A stretch of 20,298 nucleotides of DNA, from assembly GCA_041595355.1 (NCBI GenBank), contig JBFHKO010000020.1, positions 1 through 20,298 of the forward strand, in the 5' to 3' direction. The notes beneath the pieces were generated by a model. The model had not been told where the DNA came from. It did no database searches and saw nothing but the letters and a program-made list of their open reading frames with translations. This document shows positions 1 through 7,447 of the stretch, in pieces. The position numbers were made by a program, and so were the translations under genes. The DNA is from JBFHKO01 sp041595355 (GTDB taxonomy: Bacteria; Pseudomonadota; Gammaproteobacteria; Enterobacterales; Aeromonadaceae). How positions within the stretch are numbered: position 1 is the first letter of the stretch; every line of letters starts with the position of its first letter.

Positions 1-178
1 CCAGCAGGTAGGTGTGTACCCCCTGGCGATGCAGCTCGGCCTCCAGGGCACCGGCCAGCGTGGACTTGCCGGAGCCGGAGAGGCCGGTGAACCAGAGCAG
101 GGCCGGCTTGTGTCCCTTGAGCTCGGACCGGGCCGCCCTGTCCACATGATGCTGGTGCCAGACGATATGTTGCGACAT
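1..178 (-). CDS. cysC: Adenylylsulfate (APS) kinase CysC, partial (N-terminal 59 residues)
   Basis: CysC phosphorylates adenosine 5'-phosphosulfate at the 3' position with ATP to give PAPS, the step after ATP sulfurylase in sulfate assimilation. The visible N-terminus begins MSQHIVWHQHHVDR and carries the P-loop GLSGSGKST at about residues 33-41, followed by the typical LAGALEAEL helix; the rest lies beyond the left edge of the window. The ATG at 178-176 is preceded by AAGGAG with a 5-base gap. The gene starts 9 bases after the stop of the SLC13-type permease, so it is the last visible gene of the cysG-cysD-cysN-permease-cysC unit. It is a free-standing CysC, not fused to CysN: the CysN in this operon ends without a kinase domain. 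Identification is secure from the P-loop context and the operon; only length and C-terminus are unknown. Confidence 0.95.
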   Translation of the reverse strand, partial: MSQHIVWHQHHVDRAARSELKGHKPALLWFTGLSGSGKSTLAGALEAELHRQGVHTYLL

Positions 179-187
179 GGGTACTCC

Positions 188-1918
188 TTAGAAGGGGAAC
201 AGCAGCGGCACCATGACCAGTACGCCGATGGCATAGGCAATGGAAATGGGCACGGCCAGTTTCAGATAATTTTTCATGTTGTAATTGCCTGCCGCATAGA
301 CCATCAGATTGGTCTGGTAGCCATAGGGCAGGATGAAGCTGGAGCTGGCACCGAACAGCACGGCCAGAATGAAGGGCATGGTATCCACCCCCAGGCTCAA
401 CGCCAACTGGTAGGCCATGGGGAAAGCCAGTGCCGCCGCCGCATTGTTGCTCATCAGCTCGGTGAGCAGCATGGTGAACAGGTAGATGCCGACGAAGGCA
501 AACAACGCCCCCGAACCATCGAAATGGACCATCAACTGGTCGGCAATCAGCTTGGTTAGGCCGGTGGTCTGCAGCTGATCCGCCAGCGACAGGGCGCCGC
601 CCACCACCAGCCAGATCTGCAGCGGGAACCGGCGCTGCAGCTCGGACAGGGTCAGCACCCGGGTCAGCAGCAGGGTCACCAGCATGATGAGCAGCCCCTT
701 GAACAGCGGCACCCAGCCCAGCACCGACAGGGTCAGCACGCCCAGAAAGCCGGTCACCACCAGAGCGCTGCTCTTGCTGTCCAGGCGCGTAGTGGCCTCC
801 AGGCCACTCACCACCACGAACTCCCGCGCCAGCAGCTTTTTGCGGGCGAAGGTCGGGCCCGGAGCCAGCAACAGGGTATCGCCGGCATGCAGCTCGATCT
901 GCCCCAGGCCACCGGTCAGGCGGGTATCGCCGCGCCGGACCGCCAGCACCACGGCATCGAAATGGTGACGGAACTGGGCATCCTTGATGGTGCGCCCCAC
1001 CAGCCGGGAACTGTGGCTGACGATCACCTCCACCAGATGCTGGCCGCGCAGGCTGTGCTCGCCGTAGAGGTCCAGCCCCTTCATCTCCTGCAGCACACCG
1101 ACGCTGTCGACGTCGCCGACGAACAGGAGCACATCGCCCTCGTGCAGCTCCTGATTGGGCTCCACCGGGCAGATCACCTGCTCGCCGCGGATCACCTCGG
1201 CCAGAAACAGGCTTTTCAGCGCTCGCAGACCGTTATCCTTGACGCTGCGGCCAATCATGGCCGAGCCGGCCGGCACCTTGGCCTCGAGGAAATAGCCGGA
1301 CTCCTGATCGGACTCCCGCTTCTTGTCCTCATCCGGCAGCCGCCGAGCAAACAGCAGCACCGCAATCAGGCCGGTGATCAGGGTCCCCGCCCCCACCAGG
1401 CTGAACTCGAACATGCCCAGCGGCCGGGCGCCCATCTTCTCGAGGAAGCTGTTGACGATGAGGTTGGTGGAGGTGCCGATAAGGGTCAGCACCCCGCCAA
1501 AGGTGGCCGCAAAGCACATGGGCAGCAGCAGGCGGGTGGCGCTGTGGTTGGGATTGCGCTTGATGGCCCCCAGCATGGAGGCCACCACGGCGGTATTGTT
1601 TACCAGCGCCGACAGCAGGGCGGTGGAGAACCACATCTTCACCAGCACCCGGTTAAAGGAGCCCCTGCCGATGTGGTTGGCAAACCAGCTCATGATGCGG
1701 GTCTTTTCCACGCCCAGGGAGACCAGCAGCAGCAGCACCAGAGTGAGCAGCGAACTGTTGGTATAGCCCGCCACCACGGCGTTGATGTCTGCCAGGCCTG
1801 CCAGGTAAGTCACCAGTACGGCCCCGCTGAACAGCATGGCGGGGCGTACCTTGCCCTGAATGAGCAGAACGATGAGGGTTACCAGCAGACCCAGCACCAG
1901 CGACTGTTGCCAGGTCAT
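188..1918 (-). CDS. SLC13/DASS-type permease with two TrkA-C (RCK_C) domains, probable sulfate transporter
   Basis: This 576-residue inner-membrane protein has the architecture of the sodium:anion symporter family. A first membrane half (about residues 5-195) is followed by a soluble insert (about 205-375) with two TrkA-C-like domains, marked by two VGRT/IGRS-type motifs and two 'GD.LL' strands, then a second membrane half. The two family hairpin tips are visible as LVNNTA with IGTSTN near residues 105-152, and as LMSNNAAAAL with YQTNLMVY in the C-terminal half. Known relatives include the sulfate transporters SLT/SAC1 of algae and many bacterial permeases of unknown substrate. Sulfate is inferred from its place between cysN and cysC. 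The start ATG is 6 bases beyond the cysN stop, and its AAGGAG Shine-Dalgarno lies inside the end of cysN, suggesting translational coupling. The TrkA-C domains may sense a nucleotide or other ligand, which cannot be read from the sequence. Confidence 0.85.
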   Translation of the reverse strand: MTWQQSLVLGLLVTLIVLLIQGKVRPAMLFSGAVLVTYLAGLADINAVVAGYTNSSLLTLVLLLLVSLGVEKTRIMSWFANHIGRGSFNRVLVKMWFSTALLSALVNNTAVVASMLGAIKRNPNHSATRLLLPMCFAATFGGVLTLIGTSTNLIVNSFLEKMGARPLGMFEFSLVGAGTLITGLIAVLLFARRLPDEDKKRESDQESGYFLEAKVPAGSAMIGRSVKDNGLRALKSLFLAEVIRGEQVICPVEPNQELHEGDVLLFVGDVDSVGVLQEMKGLDLYGEHSLRGQHLVEVIVSHSSRLVGRTIKDAQFRHHFDAVVLAVRRGDTRLTGGLGQIELHAGDTLLLAPGPTFARKKLLAREFVVVSGLEATTRLDSKSSALVVTGFLGVLTLSVLGWVPLFKGLLIMLVTLLLTRVLTLSELQRRFPLQIWLVVGGALSLADQLQTTGLTKLIADQLMVHFDGSGALFAFVGIYLFTMLLTELMSNNAAAALAFPMAYQLALSLGVDTMPFILAVLFGASSSFILPYGYQTNLMVYAAGNYNMKNYLKLAVPISIAYAIGVLVMVPLLFPF

Positions 1919-1924
1919 GTGACG

Positions 1925-3343
1925 TTACTCCTTGCTGATATCCAGCGCCTGCCAGTGGGGGAAGTGCTTGCGCACCAGGGCATTGAACTCCAGTTCGAAC
2001 TCGCTGTACTGAGGCGTGACCACCACGCCCTCCTCCAGCGCTTCCACCACCATGCCCGCGCCTATGGTGACGTTGGAGAGGCGGTCGATGATGATGAAGC
2101 TGCCGGTATCGCGCACCTCGGCATAGGGGTCGACCGCCACCGTGTTGGTGAGGCTGAGCTCCAGCAGACCGATCTCGTTGAGCTTCAGTTCGTTGGCATC
2201 GTGGTGCGCCAGGCTGTTGACGTCGATGCGATGACGGATCACATCCACCTGGCCGCGGGTCTTCTTGGTGGCCAGCTTGATGTCGTACTGGCGCCCCAGA
2301 TGCAGCGGCTCCTCGGTCATCCACACCACATGGGCCAGCAGGCGCTTGGCGATTTTGGTCGGCGCGTTGGGCACCACCAGCAGATCGCCGCGGCTGATGT
2401 CGATCTCGTCCTTGAGGGTGAGGTTCACCGCCTGGCCTGCTACCGCTTCGCTCAGATCGCCATCGAAGGTGACGATGCGCTCGACCTGGCTCTCCTTGCC
2501 GGAGGGCAGTACCCGGACCCGATCGCCCGGGCGCAGGGTGCCGGCGGCAATGGTGCCCATGTAGCCGCGAAAATCGAGGTTCGGACGGCTGACCATCTGC
2601 ACCGGCATGCGGAACGGCAGGTGATCCCGGTGCTCGCCCACCTCGGCGGACTCCAGCAGGGAGAGCAGCGGCTCGCCCTGGTACCAGGGGGTCTGGGCGC
2701 TCTTGGTGACCAGGTTGTCGCCATCCAGGGCCGAGAGCGGCACCACCTGGATGCGGGTCGGCGGCAGGTGCTTGGCGAACTCCAGGTAATCGGCCTGGAT
2801 GCGCTCGAAGATCCCCTGATCGAAGCCCACCAGATCCATCTTGTTGATGGCGACGATGAACTGGCGGATCCCCAGCAGGCTGGCGATGAAACTGTGGCGG
2901 CGGGTCTGCTCCAGCACGCCGCGGCGCGCATCGATGAGGATGATGGCCAGCTCGCAGGTGGAGGCGCCGGTCGCCATGTTGCGGGTGTACTGCTCATGGC
3001 CCGGGGTGTCGGCGATGATGAACTTGCGCTTGGTGGTGGAAAAATAGCGATAGGCCACATCGATGGTGATGCCCTGCTCGCGCTCCGCCTGCAGGCCATC
3101 GACCAGCAGGGCGAAGTCCAGCTTCTCGCCGGTGGTGCCCATCTTCTGGCTGTCGGCGTGCAGGGTCTTGAGCTGATCCTCGTACACCTGGCGGGAGTCA
3201 TGCAGCAGGCGCCCGATGAGGGTGCTCTTGCCGTCATCCACGCTGCCGCAGGTCAGGAAACGCAGCATGCTCTTGTGCTGTTGCTGCTCCAGATACTGTT
3301 CGATACCGCCTTCTTTGATCTCGTCTGCAATGCTGCTGTTCAT
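1925..3343 (-). CDS. cysN: Sulfate adenylyltransferase subunit 1 (GTPase) CysN
   Basis: CysN is the regulatory GTPase of the CysDN ATP sulfurylase; GTP hydrolysis drives formation of APS from ATP and sulfate. The 472-residue protein matches the length of stand-alone CysN (E. coli 475). The G domain is at the N-terminus: G1 GSVDDGKST at residues 33-41, G3 DTPGHEQ at 112-118 and G4 NKMD at 167-170. An EF-Tu-like domain 2 (about 240-330) and a beta-barrel domain 3 follow. No C-terminal APS kinase is fused; cysC is separate downstream. The ATG at 3343 is 34 bases after the cysD stop, preceded on the coding strand by an AGGAAGAGAGAC stretch. The gene ends 6 bases before the permease start, so cysD-cysN-permease-cysC look like one transcript. 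Identification is secure. Confidence 0.97.
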   Translation of the reverse strand: MNSSIADEIKEGGIEQYLEQQQHKSMLRFLTCGSVDDGKSTLIGRLLHDSRQVYEDQLKTLHADSQKMGTTGEKLDFALLVDGLQAEREQGITIDVAYRYFSTTKRKFIIADTPGHEQYTRNMATGASTCELAIILIDARRGVLEQTRRHSFIASLLGIRQFIVAINKMDLVGFDQGIFERIQADYLEFAKHLPPTRIQVVPLSALDGDNLVTKSAQTPWYQGEPLLSLLESAEVGEHRDHLPFRMPVQMVSRPNLDFRGYMGTIAAGTLRPGDRVRVLPSGKESQVERIVTFDGDLSEAVAGQAVNLTLKDEIDISRGDLLVVPNAPTKIAKRLLAHVVWMTEEPLHLGRQYDIKLATKKTRGQVDVIRHRIDVNSLAHHDANELKLNEIGLLELSLTNTVAVDPYAEVRDTGSFIIIDRLSNVTIGAGMVVEALEEGVVVTPQYSEFELEFNALVRKHFPHWQALDISKE

Positions 3344-3377
3344 GTCTCTCTTCCTCTGATCCGTTCCCGTGTGCCGC

Positions 3378-4286
3378 TTAGAAATAACCCTGACGCTTCT
3401 TCTGCTCCATGGAGCCGGCGCTATCGTGGTCGATGACCCGTCCCTGACGCTCGCTGCTGGTCGAGACCAGCATCTCCTCGATGATCCCCGTCAGCGTGCT
3501 GGCGTGAGACTCGACGGCACCGGTCAGCGGATAACAGCCCAGGGTACGGAAGCGGACCCACTCCTCCTGCGGCACCTCGCCCTCGGCCAGCGGCATGCGC
3601 TCGTCATCCACCATGATCTTGACGCCATCACGCTCCACCACCGGGCGCGGCTTGGCGAAGTAGAGCGGCACTATCTCGATGTTTTCCAGATAGATGTATT
3701 GCCAGATGTCGAGCTCGGTCCAGTTGGAGAGCGGGAAGACGCGGATGCTCTCGCCCTTGTTCACCTGGCCGTTGTAGAGATGCCACAGCTCCGGACGCTG
3801 GTTCTTCGGATCCCAGGCATGGTTCTTGTCGCGGAACGAGTAGACCCGCTCCTTGGCACGCGATTTCTCCTCGTCGCGGCGGGCACCCCCGAAGGCGGCA
3901 TCGAAACCGTACTTGTTCAGCGCCTGCTTGAGGCTCTCGGTCTTCATGATGTCGGTATGCTTGGCGCTGCCGTGCACGAAGGGGCTGATGTTCATCGCCA
4001 GACCTTCCTGGTTCTTGTGGACGATGAGATCCAGCCCGTACTTCTTGGCGGTGTAATCGCGAAAGGCAATCATCTCCTTGAACTTCCAGTTGGTGTCCAC
4101 GTGCAGCAGCCGGAACGGCAGCGTGCCCGGATGGAAAGCCTTGAGCGCCAGGTGCAGCATCACCGAGGAATCCTTGCCGATGGAGTAGAGCATCACCGGA
4201 TTTTCAAACTCGGCGGCCACCTCGCGGATGATCTGAATGCTCTCTGCTTCCAGTTGCTTCAGGTGTGTCAGTCTTGCCTTATCCAT
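3378..4286 (-). CDS. cysD: Sulfate adenylyltransferase subunit 2 CysD
   Basis: CysD is the catalytic adenylyl-transfer subunit of ATP sulfurylase and partners CysN. It is an ATP pyrophosphatase-fold enzyme; the PP-loop SIGKDSSVML is at residues 35-44, and the family motif GGARRDEEKSRAKER is in the middle. From the ATG at 4286 (MDKARLTHLK) the product is 302 residues, the same length as E. coli CysD, whose start it matches. That ATG has GAGGA 8 bases upstream. An ATG five codons earlier (4301) overlaps the cysG stop as TGATG, but its Shine-Dalgarno is poorer and it would lengthen the protein beyond the family start. The near overlap with cysG indicates coupling in one operon. Confidence 0.96.
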   Translation of the reverse strand: MDKARLTHLKQLEAESIQIIREVAAEFENPVMLYSIGKDSSVMLHLALKAFHPGTLPFRLLHVDTNWKFKEMIAFRDYTAKKYGLDLIVHKNQEGLAMNISPFVHGSAKHTDIMKTESLKQALNKYGFDAAFGGARRDEEKSRAKERVYSFRDKNHAWDPKNQRPELWHLYNGQVNKGESIRVFPLSNWTELDIWQYIYLENIEIVPLYFAKPRPVVERDGVKIMVDDERMPLAEGEVPQEEWVRFRTLGCYPLTGAVESHASTLTGIIEEMLVSTSSERQGRVIDHDSAGSMEQKKRQGYF

Positions 4287-4300
4287 GTCCCCATTCCTCA

Positions 4301-5707
4301 TCAGGCCAAATTCACAAGTGTTTCTGCAGTGGCGCCAGGGGCGCCGCCAAACCATTTCAGGGTATCGGCCAGCGAGACCACCTCGCCAACCACGATCAGT
4401 GCCGGGCTCTGGGCCCCGGCGGCCAGCTCGGCCAGTTGCCCCAGCCGACCGGTCAACACCCGCTGTTGCGGGGTGGTGCCGCGCTCGATAAGCGCCACCG
4501 GCGTCTCCGGGCTGCGGCCATGTTCGATGAGTTGCTGCTGCAACCGGGGCGAGCTCATCAGCCCCATGTAGATGACCAGCGTCTGATGGCTGGCCGCCAG
4601 GGCCGGCCAGTCGGGCTGGCGGCCGTCCTGCTGGCAATGACCGGTGATGAACACCGCGCTCTGGGCATGCTCCCTGTGCGTCAGGGGAATGCCGGCATAG
4701 GCGGTGGCCCCGGAGGCGGCGGTGACGCCCGGCACCACCGAGAAGGGGATGCCCGCCGCCCTGGCCGCCTCCAGCTCCTCGGCGCCACGACCGAACATGA
4801 AGGGATCGCCGCCCTTGAGGCGCACCACCCGCTTGCCCTGACTGGCCAGCTCGACCAGCAGCGCATTGATCTCGTGCTGGGGCACGCTGTGGGCGCCGGC
4901 CTGCTTGCCCACCGCGATGCGTTCGGCATCCCGGCGCACCAGATTCAGCACCTGGGGCGACACCAGCTGGTCATAGAGTACGACCTCCGCCTGCTGGATC
5001 TGTTGCAATCCCTTGAGAGTCAGCAGCCCGGGATCGCCGGGGCCGGCTCCCACCAGCACCACCTCGCCGCCCTGACGACGCTCGCGGCCCAGCTCCTCTT
5101 CCAGCCACTGGCGGGCCGGTGCGTCCTCGTTGCGGGCCAGCAGATTGGCCAGCTCGGAGCTGACCATGACCCGCTCCCAGTAGCGCCGGCGATCCGCCAG
5201 GCTGGCAAACGCCTGCTTGACCTTGCCGCGCAGGGCGCCGGAGAGGCGGGCCAGGGCCCCCAGATGCTGGGGAAACAGCGCCTCCAGCCGCTCGCGCAGC
5301 AGCCGTGCCAGGACCGGCGCCTGGCCGCCACTGGAGATGGCCACCATGATGGGCGAGCGGTCGATGATGGAGGGAAAGATGAAGCTCGAGTTCGCCGGAT
5401 CATCCACCACGTTGACCCACAGCCCCCGCGCCTCGGCTTCCCGAGCCACGGCGGCGTTGACCGCCGCGTCGTCGGTGGCGGCAATGACCAGCACCTGCCC
5501 GTCCAGATGGGCCGGCTCGAACTCGGCCGCATGCTGGACGTGGCCGGCGGCCAGGGCCGCCAGCTCGGGGTGCAGCTGCGGCGCCACCAGGGTCAGGCGG
5601 GCTCCCGCCTCCAGGAGCAGGCGCGCCTTGCGCAGGGCCACCTCGCCGCCCCCCACCAGCAGCACGGCACGTCCCTTGACGCTGGCAAACAGCGGCAGAT
5701 AGTCCAC
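4301..5707 (-). CDS. cysG: Siroheme synthase CysG (uroporphyrinogen-III methyltransferase / precorrin-2 dehydrogenase / ferrochelatase)
   Basis: CysG makes siroheme, the prosthetic group of sulfite reductase, from uroporphyrinogen III. The N-terminal dehydrogenase/chelatase half shows the NAD-binding LLVGGGEVALRKARLL near residues 15-31, the catalytic-site NVVDDP (Asp near 102; Asp104 in E. coli) and SIIDRSPIMVAISSGG. The C-terminal methyltransferase half starts with VGAGPGDPGLLTLKGLQ and contains RLKGGDPFMFGRG and PGVTAASGA. The chosen start is GTG at 5707, giving MDYLPLF, which matches MDHLPIF of E. coli CysG; AGGGAG lies 9 bases upstream. Alternatives are an ATG at 5725 (six residues longer, and that AGGGAG would then be coding) and a GTG at 5740. 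From 5707 the protein is 468 residues (E. coli 457). As the first gene of the sulfate-activation operon it links cofactor supply to substrate supply. Confidence 0.95.
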   Translation of the reverse strand: MDYLPLFASVKGRAVLLVGGGEVALRKARLLLEAGARLTLVAPQLHPELAALAAGHVQHAAEFEPAHLDGQVLVIAATDDAAVNAAVAREAEARGLWVNVVDDPANSSFIFPSIIDRSPIMVAISSGGQAPVLARLLRERLEALFPQHLGALARLSGALRGKVKQAFASLADRRRYWERVMVSSELANLLARNEDAPARQWLEEELGRERRQGGEVVLVGAGPGDPGLLTLKGLQQIQQAEVVLYDQLVSPQVLNLVRRDAERIAVGKQAGAHSVPQHEINALLVELASQGKRVVRLKGGDPFMFGRGAEELEAARAAGIPFSVVPGVTAASGATAYAGIPLTHREHAQSAVFITGHCQQDGRQPDWPALAASHQTLVIYMGLMSSPRLQQQLIEHGRSPETPVALIERGTTPQQRVLTGRLGQLAELAAGAQSPALIVVGEVVSLADTLKWFGGAPGATAETLVNLA

Positions 5708-5740
5708 TAATTTGATCTCCCTCATGATTTGTGCAGCCAC

Positions 5741-5918
5741 TATAGGCGGGGCGAATTCGGGTATAAAATAATAAAAACGAACTTTTTATATCTATTCGCT
5801 ATTAAGAAATCCGGCCCGCGTGCGGGTTTGCGAGCTGGCGTCGGCCCGGGAGGCACGCCGTTGGCTAAGCTAGGGGCGATGCCACCGGAGGGTGGAGCCT
5901 TGTTAAGGAGAACAGACG
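5741..5918. promoter_or_regulatory. Divergent intergenic region between cysG and qmcA, AT-rich core
   Basis: This 178-base spacer separates two divergent genes and must hold promoters for both the cys operon (minus) and qmcA (plus). Positions about 5761-5810 are strikingly AT-rich against the GC-rich background, with TATAAAATAATAAAAA on the plus strand and TTTATTATTTTATAC on the minus strand, so several -10-like hexamers are possible. No convincing -35 is seen for cysG; a poor -35 is common at activator-dependent CysB promoters, but a CysB site cannot be assigned by eye. A short perfect inverted repeat CCCGC-GT-GCGGG lies at about 5815-5826, and a second, CCACC-GGAG-GGTGG, at 5882-5895. qmcA has AAGGAG 8 bases before its ATG. 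Confidence 0.5.
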
Positions 5919-6848
5919 ATGAACGATCCAAGCATGGTGGTGTTGGGCGTGTTCGTGGCCCTGGTGCTGGTGACCCTCTACTCGGCGGTCAAGATAGTGC
6001 CGCAGGGCTCCAACTGGACCGTGGAGCGCTTCGGGCGCTATACCCGCAGCCTGAGGCCGGGGCTGAATATCCTGATCCCGTTCGTGGATCGCATCGGCCA
6101 CAAGATCAACATGATGGAGCAGGTGCTGGACATCCCGCCCCAGGAGATCATCTCCCGGGACAATGCCAACGTCACCATCGATGCGGTGAGCTTCGTGCAG
6201 GTCATCGAGGCCCACAAGGCGGCCTATGAGGTGACCGACCTGATAGGCGCCATGCGCAACCTGACCATGACCAACATCCGTACCGTGCTGGGGGCCATGG
6301 AGCTGGATCAGATGCTCTCCCAGCGCGACACCATCAACGAAAAACTGCTGGTCACGGTGGATGCCGCCACCAATCCCTGGGGCGTCAAGGTGACCCGTAT
6401 CGAGATCAAGGATGTACGTCCCCCCCAGGATCTGGTGGCCTCCATGAATGCCCAGATGAAGGCCGAACGCCAGAAACGCGCCGAGATACTGGAGGCGGAA
6501 GGGGTGCGCCAATCCAAGATCCTCAAGGCGGAGGGCGAAAAACAGTCCCAGATCCTGAAGGCGGAGGGTGAGCGCCAGGCCGCCTTCCTGGCCGCCGAGG
6601 CACGGGAGCGGCAAGCCGAGGCGGAAGCCATGGCCACCCGGGTGGTCTCCGAGGCCATCGGGGCCGGCAACGCCCAGGCCATCCAGTACTTCGTGGCCCA
6701 GAAATATACCGAGGCGCTGACCCGCATCGGCGACAGTCCCAACAGCAAGCTCATCATGATGCCGCTCGAGGCCAGCCAGCTCATCGGCTCCCTGGGCGGC
6801 ATCGCCGAGCTGTTCAAGAGCCAGCTCGGCGGCAAGGACACCAAATGA
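5919..6848 (+). CDS. qmcA: QmcA, SPFH/Band 7 (stomatin-like) membrane protein
   Basis: The 309-residue product is an SPFH/Band 7 protein like E. coli QmcA (YbbK). It has one N-terminal membrane anchor (about residues 5-23), the SPFH signature VPQGSNWTVERFGRY and RPGLNILIPFVDRI, then a Band 7 domain to about residue 185. A charged, Ala/Glu-rich coiled coil follows with three near-repeats of 'ILKAEGE(K/R)Q' between about 188 and 230, and a conserved tail (AIQYFVAQKYTEAL). Family members form large oligomeric cages that organise inner-membrane microdomains; QmcA was linked to membrane-protein quality control with FtsH/HflKC in E. coli. The start has AAGGAG 8 bases upstream. The gene overlaps nfeD by 4 bases (ATGA), the usual SPFH-NfeD pairing. 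Confidence 0.95.
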   Translation: MNDPSMVVLGVFVALVLVTLYSAVKIVPQGSNWTVERFGRYTRSLRPGLNILIPFVDRIGHKINMMEQVLDIPPQEIISRDNANVTIDAVSFVQVIEAHKAAYEVTDLIGAMRNLTMTNIRTVLGAMELDQMLSQRDTINEKLLVTVDAATNPWGVKVTRIEIKDVRPPQDLVASMNAQMKAERQKRAEILEAEGVRQSKILKAEGEKQSQILKAEGERQAAFLAAEARERQAEAEAMATRVVSEAIGAGNAQAIQYFVAQKYTEALTRIGDSPNSKLIMMPLEASQLIGSLGGIAELFKSQLGGKDTK

Positions 6849-7333
6849 CGGAACTGTTCCTACCTCTTGGCATCTGGCTCGCCAGCTGGGATCACTGGGA
6901 GTGGATGGCCATGGGCCTGCTGCTGCTGTTGCTGGAGCTGCTGGGCACGGCGGGGTTTCTGCTCTGGATTGGCCTCTCGGCCCTGACGGTGGGCTTGCTG
7001 CTGTGGCTGGTGGCCTTCGGCTGGCAGATCCAGTGGCTGCTCTTTTCGCTGCTGGCCAGCCTCGCCACCTGGCTCTGGTGGCGCTATCAGCACCGTCAGG
7101 ACAGCCGCGACGACGCCAGCCGCACCCTCAACCAGCGCATGGCCGGCTACCTGGGGCGCGAAACCCGCCTGCTGGCGCCGGTGGAAAACGGCCTCAGCCG
7201 GGTGCATCTGGATGACAGCATCTGGCCGGTGCGCTGCGCACAGCCCCTGCCCCAGGGCAGCCCGGTGCGGGTGGTGGCCAGCGACTCCATTTACCTGACG
7301 GTGGTGGCCGTCGAGCCCGCCCCCAGAACCTAG
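6845..7333 (+). CDS. nfeD: NfeD family membrane protein, partner of QmcA
   Basis: This 162-residue protein is a short NfeD (like E. coli YbbJ). The first half has three membrane segments (about residues 18-38, 40-56 and 60-80), including the family's ELLGTAGFLLWIGLSAL. A basic linker (RYQHRQDSRDD) and a C-terminal OB-fold domain of about 65 residues follow, with GYLGRE...L...G.SRVHLDDSIWPVRC and a VRVVASDSIYLTV strand pattern. NfeD proteins pair with SPFH proteins in the membrane; their exact biochemical role is unclear. The start codon overlaps the qmcA stop as ATGA, so translation is coupled. There is no serine-protease domain as in long NfeD forms. It is followed by a strong bidirectional hairpin. 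Confidence 0.9.
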   Translation: MTELFLPLGIWLASWDHWEWMAMGLLLLLLELLGTAGFLLWIGLSALTVGLLLWLVAFGWQIQWLLFSLLASLATWLWWRYQHRQDSRDDASRTLNQRMAGYLGRETRLLAPVENGLSRVHLDDSIWPVRCAQPLPQGSPVRVVASDSIYLTVVAVEPAPRT

Positions 7334-7347
7334 CAACCGCCCCCGCA

Positions 7348-7382
7348 ACCACCGAAACCGGCGCCAGGCCGGTTTCGGTGGT
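7348..7382. terminator. Perfect 14-bp hairpin between convergent nfeD and ask, probable bidirectional terminator
   Basis: ACCACCGAAACCGG (7348-7361) and CCGGTTTCGGTGGT (7369-7382) are perfect inverted repeats around a 7-base loop. It lies 14 bases after the nfeD stop and 65 bases after the ask stop. The arms carry GAAA/TTTC, but no long T-run follows on either side, so termination on each strand is likely but not assured. Confidence 0.7.
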
Positions 7383-7447
7383 GTGACTCGGCCGCCTCGC
7401 GGGCGGCCAATGGCCTGGTGTCGCCTATCTCGGACGCCGCCGACGGC

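Noticed and set aside
887..3436. An 849-codon open frame on the plus strand, antisense to the permease and cysN genes
   Set aside because: It lies opposite secure genes, is rich in His, Gln, Ala and Gly as expected from antisense reading of GC-rich codons, lacks any recognisable domain, and has no start context. Other long antisense frames in the window (for example over cysG, ask, ectB, proV and proX) were rejected for the same reason.
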